Part shown: positions 56,535 to 64,000 of the stretch, in pieces
Layout of the letters: every line of letters begins with the position of its first letter
How positions within the stretch are numbered: position 1 is the stretch's first letter
Assembly: GCA_945787635.1 (NCBI GenBank)
Contig: CALZIK010000146.1
Coordinates: forward strand, 103,960-167,959
DNA length: 64,000 bases
Direction of reading: 5' to 3'
From: Thermoanaerobaculia bacterium
GTDB taxonomy: Bacteria; Acidobacteriota; Thermoanaerobaculia; Multivoradales; JAHEKO01
Notes under the pieces: model-generated
Told to the model about the DNA's origin: nothing
Databases searched by the model: none
What the model saw: the letters and a program-made list of their open reading frames with translations, nothing else
Program-made: the position numbers and the translations under genes

Positions 56535-56620
56535 CGGGCCGCGTGCCCGGTGATAAGCTGCGTGCCCCAGCGAACGCTTGCGGTTCACCAAATCCACGAC
56601 AGATTCGCCAGGAGACGATC

Positions 56621-57802
56621 TTGAAGATTCACGAGTATCAAGCGAAGGAGATCCTGCGTCGATACGGCGCGGCGACTCCACGCGGCAAGATGACCCAGGA
56701 CCCGGGCGAGGCCCGCGCTCTCTGCGAAGAGTTCGGCGGGCGCTGTGTCGTCAAGGCGCAAATCCACGCCGGGGGACGGGGCAAAGGCGGTGGCGTCAAG
56801 CTCGCCGGCTCGCCCGCCGAGGCCGAGGAGCTGGCCGGCCAGATCCTGGGTATGCAGCTGGTGACCAAGCAGACCGGTCCCGAGGGCCAGAAGGTCCGCC
56901 GTTTGTTGGTCGAGGAGGCCGTCGACATCGCCCAGGAGCTCTATCTCAGCGTGCTGCTCGATCGCGCCAGCGGCGTGCCCCTGGTGATGGCGTCTGCGGC
57001 GGGCGGGATGGACATCGAGGAAGTCGCCGAGTCCACGCCCGAGGCGATCGTTCGGCAGCCGATCGACCCCCATCTTGGTATCCAGCCCTTCCAGGCTCGT
57101 CGGGTGGCCCGGCGCCTGGGGCTTTCGGGAGCCACCGCCAAGCAGGCGGCCAAGCTGGTCACCTCGGTGGTCAAGGCCTACCTGGCGATGGATGCCTCGC
57201 TGGTCGAGATCAATCCTCTGCTCGTGACCGGCGATGGCGATGTCATGGCCCTGGACGCCAAGATGTCGTTCGACGACAACGCTCTCTTCCGGCATCCGGA
57301 TCTCAGGGAGCTGCGTGATCGCGACGAAGAGGATCCCCTCGAAGTGGAAGCTTCAAAGCACGATCTCAACTACATCAAACTCGATGGCGAGATCGGTTGC
57401 ATGGTGAACGGAGCCGGTCTGGCGATGGCAACCATGGACATCATCAAGCTCTACGGTTCGGCGCCCGCGAATTTTCTCGACGTCGGCGGCTCGGCGAGCC
57501 AGGAGGCGGTCAAGAACGCCTTTCAGATTCTGATCTCGGACGAGAGCGTCAAGGCGGTCCTGATCAACATCTTCGGCGGCATCGCCCGTACCGACCGTAT
57601 CGCGCGGGGCGTGGTCGCCGCGATTGAAGAGCTCGGCGACGTTCGGGTACCGGTGGTGGTCCGACTCGAAGGGACCAACGTCGATGAGGGTCGCAGGGTC
57701 CTGCGCGACGCCGACTTCGACTTCGTCGTGGCCGAGCACATGGCCGACGCCGCGGAAAAGGTGGTAGCGGCGGCTTCTTCCAATTCAACCGGAGGTGCCT
57801 GA
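56621..57802 (+). CDS. sucC: succinyl-CoA synthetase beta subunit
   Basis: A 393-residue ATP-grasp protein of the TCA cycle that, with SucD, makes ATP or GTP from succinyl-CoA. It begins [21 protein letters not shown]; further motifs are [20 protein letters not shown], the ATP-grasp region [20 protein letters not shown] and [17 protein letters not shown] with [15 protein letters not shown]. The start is TTG at 56621, with AGGAGA 6 bases upstream; the open frame further upstream is not conserved. The stop overlaps the sucD ATG by 1 base. Confidence 0.96.
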   Translation: MKIHEYQAKEILRRYGAATPRGKMTQDPGEARALCEEFGGRCVVKAQIHAGGRGKGGGVKLAGSPAEAEELAGQILGMQLVTKQTGPEGQKVRRLLVEEAVDIAQELYLSVLLDRASGVPLVMASAAGGMDIEEVAESTPEAIVRQPIDPHLGIQPFQARRVARRLGLSGATAKQAAKLVTSVVKAYLAMDASLVEINPLLVTGDGDVMALDAKMSFDDNALFRHPDLRELRDRDEEDPLEVEASKHDLNYIKLDGEIGCMVNGAGLAMATMDIIKLYGSAPANFLDVGGSASQEAVKNAFQILISDESVKAVLINIFGGIARTDRIARGVVAAIEELGDVRVPVVVRLEGTNVDEGRRVLRDADFDFVVAEHMADAAEKVVAAASSNSTGGA

Positions 57803-58674
57803 TGGCAATCTGGGTCAACAAAGACACTCGGCTGGTGGTGCAGGGCATCACCGGTACCGAAGGCAAGTTTCACGCTCTCGGCTGTCGGGACTACGGCACC
57901 CAGGTCGTCGCCGGGGTTACCCCGGGCAAGGGTGGAGAGTCGGTCGAGGGCATTCCGGTCTTCGACTCGGTCGAAGAGGCCCGCGAGAAAGCCGGCGCCA
58001 ATGCCTCGGTGATCTTCGTGCCGCCGCCGTTTGCCGCCGACGCGATCATGGAGTCGGCCGCGGCCGGAATCGAGCTCGTCGTCTGCATCACCGAAGGGGT
58101 TCCCGCGCGCGACATGCTTGCGGTAAAGGATTTCCTTCGTGATCATCCCACTCGACTGGTCGGGCCCAACTGCCCGGGCGTCATCTCGCCGGGCTCGGCC
58201 AAGATCGGAATCATGCCCGGCCATATTCATCTCGAGGGTCAGGTCGGCGTCATCAGCCGATCGGGAACGCTCACCTACGAGGCCGTCTGGCAGCTCACCA
58301 ATCTGGGGCTGGGTCAATCGACTTGCGTCGGGATCGGTGGCGATCCGATCAACGGCACGAGCTTCATCGATGCGCTGGCGGCCTTCAAAGATGATCCGGA
58401 GACCCTAGGAGTGGTTCTGATCGGAGAGATCGGAGGCTCGGCCGAGGAAGAGGCCGGGGCTTGGGTGGCCAAGAACTTCAACCGGCCGGTGGTCGGATTC
58501 ATTGCCGGGCAGACCGCGCCCCCGGGCCGGCGCATGGGGCACGCCGGGGCGATCGTTTCGGGCGGCAAGGGCACCGCCGTCGAAAAGATGGCGGCTCTCG
58601 AAGAGTCCGGGATCATCGTGGTGGAATCGCCGGCGGACATCGGCAAGGCGATGCAGACCGCCCTGGCCGGCTAG
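57802..58674 (+). CDS. sucD: succinyl-CoA synthetase alpha subunit
   Basis: A 290-residue SucD. The CoA-binding Rossmann domain has [22 protein letters not shown] and [10 protein letters not shown]. The catalytic phosphohistidine is in [15 protein letters not shown], and [16 protein letters not shown] and [13 protein letters not shown] bind phosphate. It is coupled to sucC through a TGATG junction. The next gene begins 45 bases later. Confidence 0.97.
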   Translation: MAIWVNKDTRLVVQGITGTEGKFHALGCRDYGTQVVAGVTPGKGGESVEGIPVFDSVEEAREKAGANASVIFVPPPFAADAIMESAAAGIELVVCITEGVPARDMLAVKDFLRDHPTRLVGPNCPGVISPGSAKIGIMPGHIHLEGQVGVISRSGTLTYEAVWQLTNLGLGQSTCVGIGGDPINGTSFIDALAAFKDDPETLGVVLIGEIGGSAEEEAGAWVAKNFNRPVVGFIAGQTAPPGRRMGHAGAIVSGGKGTAVEKMAALEESGIIVVESPADIGKAMQTALAG

Positions 58675-58718
58675 AGGCCGGGCGCTCGAAGGCCGACTCG
58701 ACGTTCTCGGATCCCGGC

Positions 58719-59441
58719 ATGCTGGCGCGAAGCAACAGGCTCGACGGCGAAGGTTGGCTCGCTCTGCTGGGGGGCGGCGAGTTCAGCTTCGGTGAGACCC
58801 GCACCGCCGACGCCGCCTGGCTCGGGAAGACGCCGGCCGGTCCGGTCGGATTCCTGCCCACGGCCAGCGGCTCGGCCGATTACGCGACCCATTTTTCGAG
58901 CTACGTTACGGATTCCCTTGAACGCGACGTGATCACGATTCCGATCTACCGAGGCCGCGACGGGAGGCGAGCCAAAAACCTCGATCGGATCGCCGAGGCC
59001 GGAGCGGTCTACATCGGCGGAGGGATCGCCGACGAGCTCCTCGAGGTGCTGGCGGAGTCTCCGGCGCTCGAGGCGCTCGAACGGAAAGTCAACGAGGGCG
59101 GGGTGGTGGTGGCGATCGCGGCGGCGGCTCAGGCTCTGGGGGCTCGCTGCCGCAGCCTCACCGGGCGTGAAGCGCTCAACGGCCTCGCCTGGCTACCGCG
59201 TACCGCGGTCGAGGTGAACTTCGATCCGGCGCACGACCGTAGAATCCGCGAGCTCATGGCGGCTCCTGGAATGAAGTGGGGACTCGGGCTGCCCAGCGGT
59301 TCCGCGATTCTGCTCGGGCCGGGCGGCGCGATCGAGACCGTCGGCCCGGTCATGTTGCTCGAAGACGGAGAAGGAGACTGGAAGCTCCTGCGCGCCGGGC
59401 AAGACGGCAAGACCACAATCGACGTCGATGAGGAGATGTGA
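58719..59441 (+). CDS. peptidase S51/cyanophycinase-like protein lacking the catalytic serine
   Basis: A 240-residue protein of the class I glutamine amidotransferase-like fold, closest to peptidase E/cyanophycinase. Motifs are LALLGGGEFSFGET (usual GGG/GGE start), VGFLPTASGSAD and AGAVYIGGGIADELL. Active S51 enzymes then have a G-x-S-A-G-A nucleophile elbow. Here the matching position reads VAIAAAAQALGAR, with no Ser. It is therefore probably catalytically inactive or altered, perhaps a binding protein. ATG at 58719 is the only reasonable start. It is sandwiched between sucD and ndk and overlaps the region just before ndk, so it is co-expressed with energy-metabolism genes. Confidence 0.65.
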   Translation: MLARSNRLDGEGWLALLGGGEFSFGETRTADAAWLGKTPAGPVGFLPTASGSADYATHFSSYVTDSLERDVITIPIYRGRDGRRAKNLDRIAEAGAVYIGGGIADELLEVLAESPALEALERKVNEGGVVVAIAAAAQALGARCRSLTGREALNGLAWLPRTAVEVNFDPAHDRRIRELMAAPGMKWGLGLPSGSAILLGPGGAIETVGPVMLLEDGEGDWKLLRAGQDGKTTIDVDEEM

Positions 59442-59443
59442 CG

Positions 59444-59869
59444 ATGGAAGCTACTTTGACGATCATCAAACCCGACAGTGTCGCCGCCGGTAACGCCGGC
59501 AACATCATCGCGCACCTGGAGCGGGAAGGCTTCAAGGTCACTGCGGTCAAAAAGCTCACCTTGAGCCAGGCCCAGGCGCGAGCGTTCTACGAAGTGCACA
59601 AGGAGCGGCCTTTCTACGACAGCCTGGTCGAGTTCATGACCAGCGGGCCCTCGATGCCCGTGGCGCTCGAGCGCGACAACGCCGTCAAACACTTGCGCGC
59701 CGTGATGGGCGCGACCAACCCCGCGGAGGCCGACCAGGGCACGATTCGTTCGCTGTATGCGACCTCGATCGAAGCGAACGCCATCCATGGCAGCGACTCC
59801 GCGGAGAACGCGCAGATCGAGCTGGGCTTCTTCTTTTCGAGGGCCGAGCTGCTGGCGGGCCGAGGCTAA
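59444..59869 (+). CDS. ndk: nucleoside diphosphate kinase
   Basis: A 141-residue NDK that equilibrates nucleoside di- and triphosphates. It begins MEATLTIIKPDSVAAGN; the catalytic His is in NAIHGSDSAENAQIE and MGATNPAEADQGTIR is conserved. ATG 59444 has AGGAG 8 bases upstream. A GTG at 59438 would leave only 2 bases and is rejected. The stop overlaps the next ATG in TAATG. Confidence 0.97.
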   Translation: MEATLTIIKPDSVAAGNAGNIIAHLEREGFKVTAVKKLTLSQAQARAFYEVHKERPFYDSLVEFMTSGPSMPVALERDNAVKHLRAVMGATNPAEADQGTIRSLYATSIEANAIHGSDSAENAQIELGFFFSRAELLAGRG

Positions 59870-60105
59870 TGTACCGGCCGGCCAACGGCGCGCCCGCGAG
59901 CTCGGTCGCCGAAGATCTCCGCGGACCCAAGCTCGGCAGATTCTGCCGTGGCTGTGGTGGGATCTACCCGCTCTACCGCGAACGGCACGATGGCAAGTCC
60001 CTCAACGGTCGCGATCACGTCTCGCCGCCGTGCACGCACGAAGGCGAGAGCTTTGACGACGGCGAGAGCTGGTGGGAAGACGCGGTGCAGGTGCTGCCTA
60101 CTTGA
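59869..60105 (+). CDS. small Cys/His-rich protein coupled to ndk
   Basis: A 78-residue protein I do not recognise. It has FCRGCGG near residue 25 and a later CTHEGESF, so a CxxC plus C-x-H arrangement could bind one zinc. The C-terminus is acidic and Trp-containing. Its ATG overlaps the ndk stop (TAATG), which argues for translation. The 3' end overlaps the convergent methyltransferase gene by 8 bases. It may be a small zinc-ribbon adaptor; nothing more can be said. Confidence 0.55.
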   Translation: MYRPANGAPASSVAEDLRGPKLGRFCRGCGGIYPLYRERHDGKSLNGRDHVSPPCTHEGESFDDGESWWEDAVQVLPT

Positions 60106-60664
60106 TGGCCTCGTAGATCCGGTAAGGGGGGAGGTTGCGCAGCTCGAGCTCCGCGGTAACCGTAGGGAAGTATCTCTCGAGGTGTCCGCGCAGGTACCTG
60201 CGGCCGAGATAGAACATCTGGTACGCGATGAACGTTCCCCCGGGAGCAAGGGCGTCGTGCGTGCCGGCGACGATCTTCTGTGCGACCTCGAACGGGAGCC
60301 AGAAGAAGGGCATTCCCGACAGGACGTAGTCAGGCGAGGTGAGCTCGAGTCGATCGAGGTGCTCCTGTACCTCTTCGGCCGAACCGTGAACGATCGTGAG
60401 CCTCCGATCGAGCGTTTTCTCGCCCAGCTGTTTCGCCAGGCCGGCATTCAGCTCGATAGCGAGCAGGCTGCCTTCGGGGTGCAGCCGTTCGAGCAACCGG
60501 TGGGTCAGGACGCCGGTCCCGGGACCGTACTCTACGATCAGCCGTGCCCGGCGCGGATCGACCTTCGAGGCGATGCGGTTGAGCGCGAACGAAGACGTCG
60601 GCGTCAAGGCCGCGACACCCTTCGGGTCGGCGAGAAAAGCCTTCAGATGCGTCGCGAAATACAT
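60098..60664 (-). CDS. SAM-dependent methyltransferase (phospholipid N-methyltransferase-like)
   Basis: A 188-residue class I methyltransferase. Motif I is IVEYGPGTGVLTHRLLERL, the acidic motif LLAIELNAGLAKQL and the catalytic-region motif YVLSGMPFFWLP. This resembles PmtA-type phosphatidylethanolamine N-methyltransferases and the related rRNA dimethyladenosine family. Lack of an RNA-binding tail and the opening FLADPKGVAALTPTS favour a lipid substrate. I use ATG 60664. A TTG at 60682 would start inside a repeat palindrome. The gene lies downstream of the SDR reductase on the same strand. Confidence 0.7.
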   Translation of the reverse strand: MYFATHLKAFLADPKGVAALTPTSSFALNRIASKVDPRRARLIVEYGPGTGVLTHRLLERLHPEGSLLAIELNAGLAKQLGEKTLDRRLTIVHGSAEEVQEHLDRLELTSPDYVLSGMPFFWLPFEVAQKIVAGTHDALAPGGTFIAYQMFYLGRRYLRGHLERYFPTVTAELELRNLPPYRIYEAIK

Positions 60665-60673
60665 GCCTCGAAC

Positions 60674-60718
60674 GGGACACAATAGGTAATGCGAGTAACA
60701 CTACTCTATTGTGTCCCC
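60674..60718. repeat. long GGGACAC palindrome adjoining a stop codon
   Basis: GGGACACAATAG (60674-60685) and CTATTGTGTCCC (60706-60717) are perfect 12-base arms around a 20-base loop, and one further C follows. The palindrome's outer end is directly next to the stop codon (60719-60721, leftward) of the reductase gene. It shares the GGGACAC core with the repeats at 26033 and 51912 but differs inside. Confidence 0.75.
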
Positions 60719-61807
60719 CTAGATCATCGCCTTCGCGCCGACGTCGGGGTTCTCGCGAACAAAGGCCACGAGCCTCGACATGTAGCTGGCGAGGCGGGGC
60801 ACCTCGATGCCGGCCGTCGCGAGGTCGCGACTGGCGCGGTCGGTGGTGTAGTGGGTGGGGTGAGCGAAGTAGTCGATTGCCGCGGACGGGATCTGCATGA
60901 GCTGCTCGAGCCCGGGCAGGAAGTCGAGCGAAGCCTTGGCGAAGGAGCGGAGCGCGGGTACCCGTACGACCTTGCGGCCGGTCGCTTCGCCGACTAGGTC
61001 GATGAGCTGGTCGACGGTCAGCGGATTCGGGTCGGCTAGCTGATAGACCTCGCCCAGGGCTTCGTCGAGGCTACTTAGATGAGAGATTGCGTCGATGATG
61101 AAGTCTCTCGGCACGAGGTTGACGCATACCGAGGTCGGGTCGCCAACCACGGGTAGCAGCGCCACCACCGGCTGTCGAAGCAGCCAGCGGATCACGAAGT
61201 AGGGCCCGTCGTACTTCTGCGTAGCGCCGGTCTCGCTGTCTCCGACCACGATCGAGGGTCGGTAGACGGTCGCCGGAAGGCCCCCCTTCATGCGCGCCTG
61301 GACGTCGACTTCGGCCAGGAACTTGGTTTCCTCGTAGTAGTTGTTGAAATCCTGCCCGCGATCGAGGTCGGTCTCGCGGAAGATCCCGGCGTGCCGGCCA
61401 CTGACATAGCAGGTCGAGACGTACTGAAAACGCTCGAGATCGGGGCAGTCTTCCGCGAAGTCGAGCACATTGCGAGTGCCGTCGACGTTGACCCGGATGC
61501 CGACGTCGCGCTTGACCATCAGGTCGTAGACCGCCGCCAGGTGGTAGATCTCACACACCTCGCCGGCGAGCCCGTTCTTGGAGCCGAGGCCGAGCCCGCG
61601 CTCGGTGATGTCGCCGGCAACGAGCTCGATCCGGCCGGAGAGCTCCGGTTCGCGCGCCACCAGCTCGGCTCGGCGCAGCTCGGCGAGGTGCGCGAACTTG
61701 GACTGGATCAGACAGATCGCTCGGTCTTCGCGCCGACGATCGAGGACCCGCGGAAGCAGTTCGGAGCCCAGGAAGCCGGGAAAGCCGGTGAAAAAGACCG
61801 TAGCCAT
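60719..61807 (-). CDS. extended SDR family reductase/epimerase (fatty acyl-CoA reductase-like)
   Basis: A 362-residue Rossmann-fold enzyme. The nucleotide-binding motif is FFTGFPGFLGSELLPR, the catalytic motif is YYEETK (YxxxK), and STCYVSGRH supplies the Ser/Thr. The middle of the protein (TVYRPSIVVGDSETGATQ) and the tail resemble thioester-reductase and male-sterility domains that reduce acyl-CoA to aldehyde or alcohol. The substrate is not proven. ATG 61807 gives MATVFFTG; the longer open frame upstream runs antisense to the next gene. It is divergent from the hydrolase-OsmC gene across 152 bases. Confidence 0.75.
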   Translation of the reverse strand: MATVFFTGFPGFLGSELLPRVLDRRREDRAICLIQSKFAHLAELRRAELVAREPELSGRIELVAGDITERGLGLGSKNGLAGEVCEIYHLAAVYDLMVKRDVGIRVNVDGTRNVLDFAEDCPDLERFQYVSTCYVSGRHAGIFRETDLDRGQDFNNYYEETKFLAEVDVQARMKGGLPATVYRPSIVVGDSETGATQKYDGPYFVIRWLLRQPVVALLPVVGDPTSVCVNLVPRDFIIDAISHLSSLDEALGEVYQLADPNPLTVDQLIDLVGEATGRKVVRVPALRSFAKASLDFLPGLEQLMQIPSAAIDYFAHPTHYTTDRASRDLATAGIEVPRLASYMSRLVAFVRENPDVGAKAMI

Positions 61808-61959
61808 GAGTGTTCCTCGAAGCGGGTTGTAAAAAGCGGTGGGCGAACTCGCCCGAGCGGCGGAAACCGTTCGCGAGAGACGGCGTTCAGTAGGTATCCT
61901 GTCACCGTATTCAGGCTCGCGCCAGTCCTCAGGAATGCAACCCGGGAGGTTCTCAGTAG
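61808..61959. promoter_or_regulatory. divergent intergenic region, no specific site recognised
   Basis: This region of about 150 bases separates two outward-facing genes and should hold both promoters. The only AT-richer spots are near 61829 and 61895-61915. I did not find a clear operator. GGGAGG at 61944-61949 is the ribosome site of the rightward gene. Confidence 0.3.
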
Positions 61960-63183
61960 ATGTCTTCGAAACACAGAGTTCGGTTTCCCGGAGCCCTTGG
62001 CTCGGAGCTGGCGGGACGGCTGGAGCTTCCCCCGTTTGCGCCACGCGGGATGGTTCTGATCGCCCATTGCTTCACCTGTTCGAAAGACGCCAAAGGGATC
62101 GTGCGCATCGCCCGGACGCTGGTCGAACGCGGTTACGGAGTCTTCCGGTTCGATTTCACCGGGGTCGGCGAGAGCGGGGGTGAGTTTTCGGAAACCACCT
62201 TTTCCACCAACCTCGAGGATCTGGTGGCGGCGGCCGACTACCTTCGCGAGCAGCACCGAGCGCCCGATGTTCTCTTTGGCCACAGCCTGGGCGGCGCGGC
62301 CGTCCTCGCCGGAGCGGGGCGAGTACCCGAAGTTCGAGCAGTGGCTACCCTCGCCGCTCCCAGTGATACGCGTCACCTCGAACATAGCCTGCTTCACATG
62401 GCTCCTGAGCTGGCGCACCGGGAGGAAGTCGAGGTCGATGTCATCGGCCGCTCGGTCCGGATCGGACGGCCGCTGCTCGACGATCTGGCGGCGGTCGACC
62501 TCGAAGCCGCGATCCGCGGGCTCGAGCTGCCACTCATGATCTTCCACTCGCCGCGGGATCAGATCGTTTCGATCGAGCACGCGAGCAAGATTTACAGGGC
62601 GGCCGGACACCCGAAGAGTTTCGTCTCTCTCGACGACGCGGACCATCTCTTGCTGGCTCGCGAGTCGGACGCCGCCTATGTCGGTGAAGTCCTGGCGGCG
62701 TGGGCAGGGCGCTACGTGGCCAAAGCGGCTCGGCCGTCGCCGGACGCCGGCGAGGGCGAGGTCGTCGTCGAGAGTGGTGATTCCGGGTTTTTCAATCGGG
62801 TATTCGCGGGGACGCACCAGCTGGTCGCGGACGAGCCGCGCTCGGTCGGCGGAACCGACCGAGGCCCCACGCCGTACGGGCTGCTCCTGGCGGCGCTCGG
62901 AGCCTGCAAGTCGATGACGCTCCGGATGTACGCCGAGCGCAAGAACTGGCCGCTCGAGCGGGTCTCGGTGCGCGTCGGGCACGAGAAGATCCACGCTCGA
63001 GACTGCGATGAGTGCGACAGCGAGGAGGGGCGGGTGGACCGAATCGAGGTGGTTCTGAGGGTCGAGGGAGATCTCTCGCCCGAGCAGCGCGAGCGTCTGG
63101 CCGAGATCGCGGACCGTTGTCCGGTCCACCGCACGCTCACCTCGGAGACCGTCATCGCGACCCGTTTGGAGGCCAAGACCTGA
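61960..63183 (+). CDS. bifunctional alpha/beta hydrolase-OsmC fusion protein
   Basis: A 407-residue two-domain protein. Residues 1-~255 are an alpha/beta hydrolase: nucleophile Ser in FGHSLGGAAVLAG, acid Asp in HSPRDQIV and His in DDADHLLLA. Residues ~265-407 are an OsmC-type domain with the first redox Cys in LGACKSMTLRMYAERK and the second in ADRCPVHRTL. OsmC proteins reduce organic hydroperoxides with Cys thiolates. The fusion suggests hydrolysis of an acyl or peroxy-ester followed by detoxification, but this is inference. Such fusions are known in several bacterial lineages. The start is ATG at 61960, with GGGAGG upstream. Confidence 0.9.
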   Translation: MSSKHRVRFPGALGSELAGRLELPPFAPRGMVLIAHCFTCSKDAKGIVRIARTLVERGYGVFRFDFTGVGESGGEFSETTFSTNLEDLVAAADYLREQHRAPDVLFGHSLGGAAVLAGAGRVPEVRAVATLAAPSDTRHLEHSLLHMAPELAHREEVEVDVIGRSVRIGRPLLDDLAAVDLEAAIRGLELPLMIFHSPRDQIVSIEHASKIYRAAGHPKSFVSLDDADHLLLARESDAAYVGEVLAAWAGRYVAKAARPSPDAGEGEVVVESGDSGFFNRVFAGTHQLVADEPRSVGGTDRGPTPYGLLLAALGACKSMTLRMYAERKNWPLERVSVRVGHEKIHARDCDECDSEEGRVDRIEVVLRVEGDLSPEQRERLAEIADRCPVHRTLTSETVIATRLEAKT

Positions 63184-63302
63184 ACGCAGGGTGTCCGCTC
63201 GAGAGGACAAGACGCGGGTCGGAGGGACCGAACCAGCCCGCCGGTGCTGGCCCTTGTTTCTGGCATCTATCCTGAAAAGAAACAGGTCAGGAGGTACCTA
63301 AC

Positions 63303-64000
63303 ATGCGAAAGACCCTTATTACTCTGGCCCTGATCGCGCTGCTGCCGGTTCTCGCGGTACCGGCTGCCGAGGCGGGCGTTTTCTCTGTGGGCGCCTCCTT
63401 CGATGTCGGCGGCTTTTTCTTCGACCTCGGCTTCGGCGGCCCGCGATACTCGGTGCACGCGGGCCGGCACGTCTATCGCGTGAGCGAGCCCTTTCACTAC
63501 AGCGGCTACCAATGCCATTCCGGTTGCTATCGCGGAGGTGGGTACAGCTATCACCACGCCGACTGCCCGGCGGTCGCCTACCACTTCCGCAGCCATCGAT
63601 TCGATCCCTACGTTTCCTATTCGGGCTTCTTCGCGCCACGCGCCTACGGCGGCCATACCTACGGCACCTACGGGCGCTATGGAAGTCGCTACGACCACTA
63701 TCGCTACGATCGATATCGCTACGATCGCCACCGCTACGATCGGCACCGGAGCTACCGGAATTATGGGCGCGACTACTACCGGCCGCGTCACGACGATCGC
63801 CGCCACCACGGCAGGCACTACCGGAGCGACTCTCGGAATCGGCATCACTCCGACCGGTTCGACCGCGATCGCCGCGGCCATAGCGACCGCGGCGCATACT
63901 CGACTCGGTCCCGCGGACAGCGCAGGGATCTCGACCGGGGCCGCGGCGGTGATCGGAACCGGGATCGGGCCCGCTCCGGCGCGCGCCGCGCCCGGCCCCG
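63303..64000 (+). CDS. secreted Tyr/Arg/His/Asp-rich repetitive protein, 3' end outside window
   Basis: An open frame from ATG 63303 to the end of the window, at least 232 residues. AGGAGG at 63290-63295 is a good ribosome site. A signal peptide (MRKTLITLALIALLPVLAVP, probable cut after AEA) is followed by a Gly/Phe-rich stretch, three Cys residues and a low-complexity region. That region is built of short YDRHR / YRYDR units and RHH-type runs, giving a highly basic, Tyr-rich chain. No enzyme motif is seen. It might be an envelope or matrix protein, or bind metal or polyanions. The longest frames on the other strand mirror this repeat and are not genes. Confidence 0.7.
   Translation, partial: MRKTLITLALIALLPVLAVPAAEAGVFSVGASFDVGGFFFDLGFGGPRYSVHAGRHVYRVSEPFHYSGYQCHSGCYRGGGYSYHHADCPAVAYHFRSHRFDPYVSYSGFFAPRAYGGHTYGTYGRYGSRYDHYRYDRYRYDRHRYDRHRSYRNYGRDYYRPRHDDRRHHGRHYRSDSRNRHHSDRFDRDRRGHSDRGAYSTRSRGQRRDLDRGRGGDRNRDRARSGARRARP

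Noticed and set aside
63267..63881. Val/Ile/Ala-rich open frame opposite the secreted repeat protein
   Set aside because: It is the complement of the Tyr/Asp/Arg codon repeats. The + strand has the signal peptide and AGGAGG site.

Overview
The window is one continuous stretch of GC-rich bacterial chromosome (roughly two thirds G+C by eye). Genes are packed tightly: start codons often overlap the previous stop (ATGA, GTGA and TTGA junctions), and GTG or TTG starts are frequent. The gene set points to a diderm, heterotrophic, non-phototrophic bacterium. It has lipid A synthesis (LpxH-like), PilT, an MglA-type GTPase, a sigma-54-type activator, a futalosine-route menaquinone gene (mqnD), a lipoprotein M2 metallopeptidase and DsbD. 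I infer Acidobacteriota (Thermoanaerobaculia/Holophagae side) or a related group, from gene content only. No rRNA, tRNA, CRISPR array, prophage or complete insertion sequence was recognised.

Layout. 1-5194 (+): end of an LpxH-like hydrolase, aroA, then a large TPR/AAA+/Fis regulator behind a 300-base leader. 5239-11216 (-): free-methionine-sulfoxide reductase, thiL, lon, hsp20, nrdR and an MglA-like GTPase. 11444-17790 (+): the heat-shock operon hrcA-grpE-dnaK-dnaJ-prmA-rsmE. 17890-26027 (+): pilT, recX, alaS, a lytic transglycosylase, pgsA and an RND/MMPL exporter. 26028-26400: tandem repeats built on GGGGACACC palindromes. 26401-28745 (-): a haloalkane-dehalogenase-like hydrolase and pyruvate kinase. 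28829-37508 (+): the ffh-rpsP-khpA-rimM-trmD-rplS-rnhB translation block, then a TPR protein, an unknown membrane-anchored protein and an NAD-type isocitrate dehydrogenase. 37505-39340 (-): dsbD. 39452-44614 (+): aminotransferase, M2 peptidase, TPR protein, Hpt protein and receiver protein. 44629-46110 (-): an OmpR-type regulator and a SRAP protein. 46176-51929 (+): FTCD, an AcnB-like aconitase, asparaginase II and mqnD. 51930-52118: a 189-base element with terminal inverted repeats. 52231-52632 (-): cdd. 52713-60105 (+): NADP-type icd, an RsbU-like phosphatase, sucCD, an S51-like protein, ndk and a small Cys/His protein. 60098-61807 (-): methyltransferase and SDR reductase. 61960-64000 (+): an alpha/beta hydrolase-OsmC fusion and a secreted Tyr/Arg/His/Asp-rich protein cut by the window end.

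Function. Most of the window is housekeeping: protein folding and turnover, translation and secretion, and TCA-cycle steps. Aconitase, two isocitrate dehydrogenases of opposite predicted cofactor use, and succinyl-CoA synthetase lie within about 22 kb. The most unusual material is the repeat biology. A family of GGGGACAC/GTGTCCCC palindromes sits at the stop codons of four genes. One copy, which encodes the end of mqnD, has been split by the 189-base element with an apparent CTAG target duplication. Other points of interest are an S51/peptidase-E-fold protein lacking the catalytic serine motif, the hydrolase-OsmC fusion, the HEAT-less aconitase and the repetitive secreted protein at the right edge.
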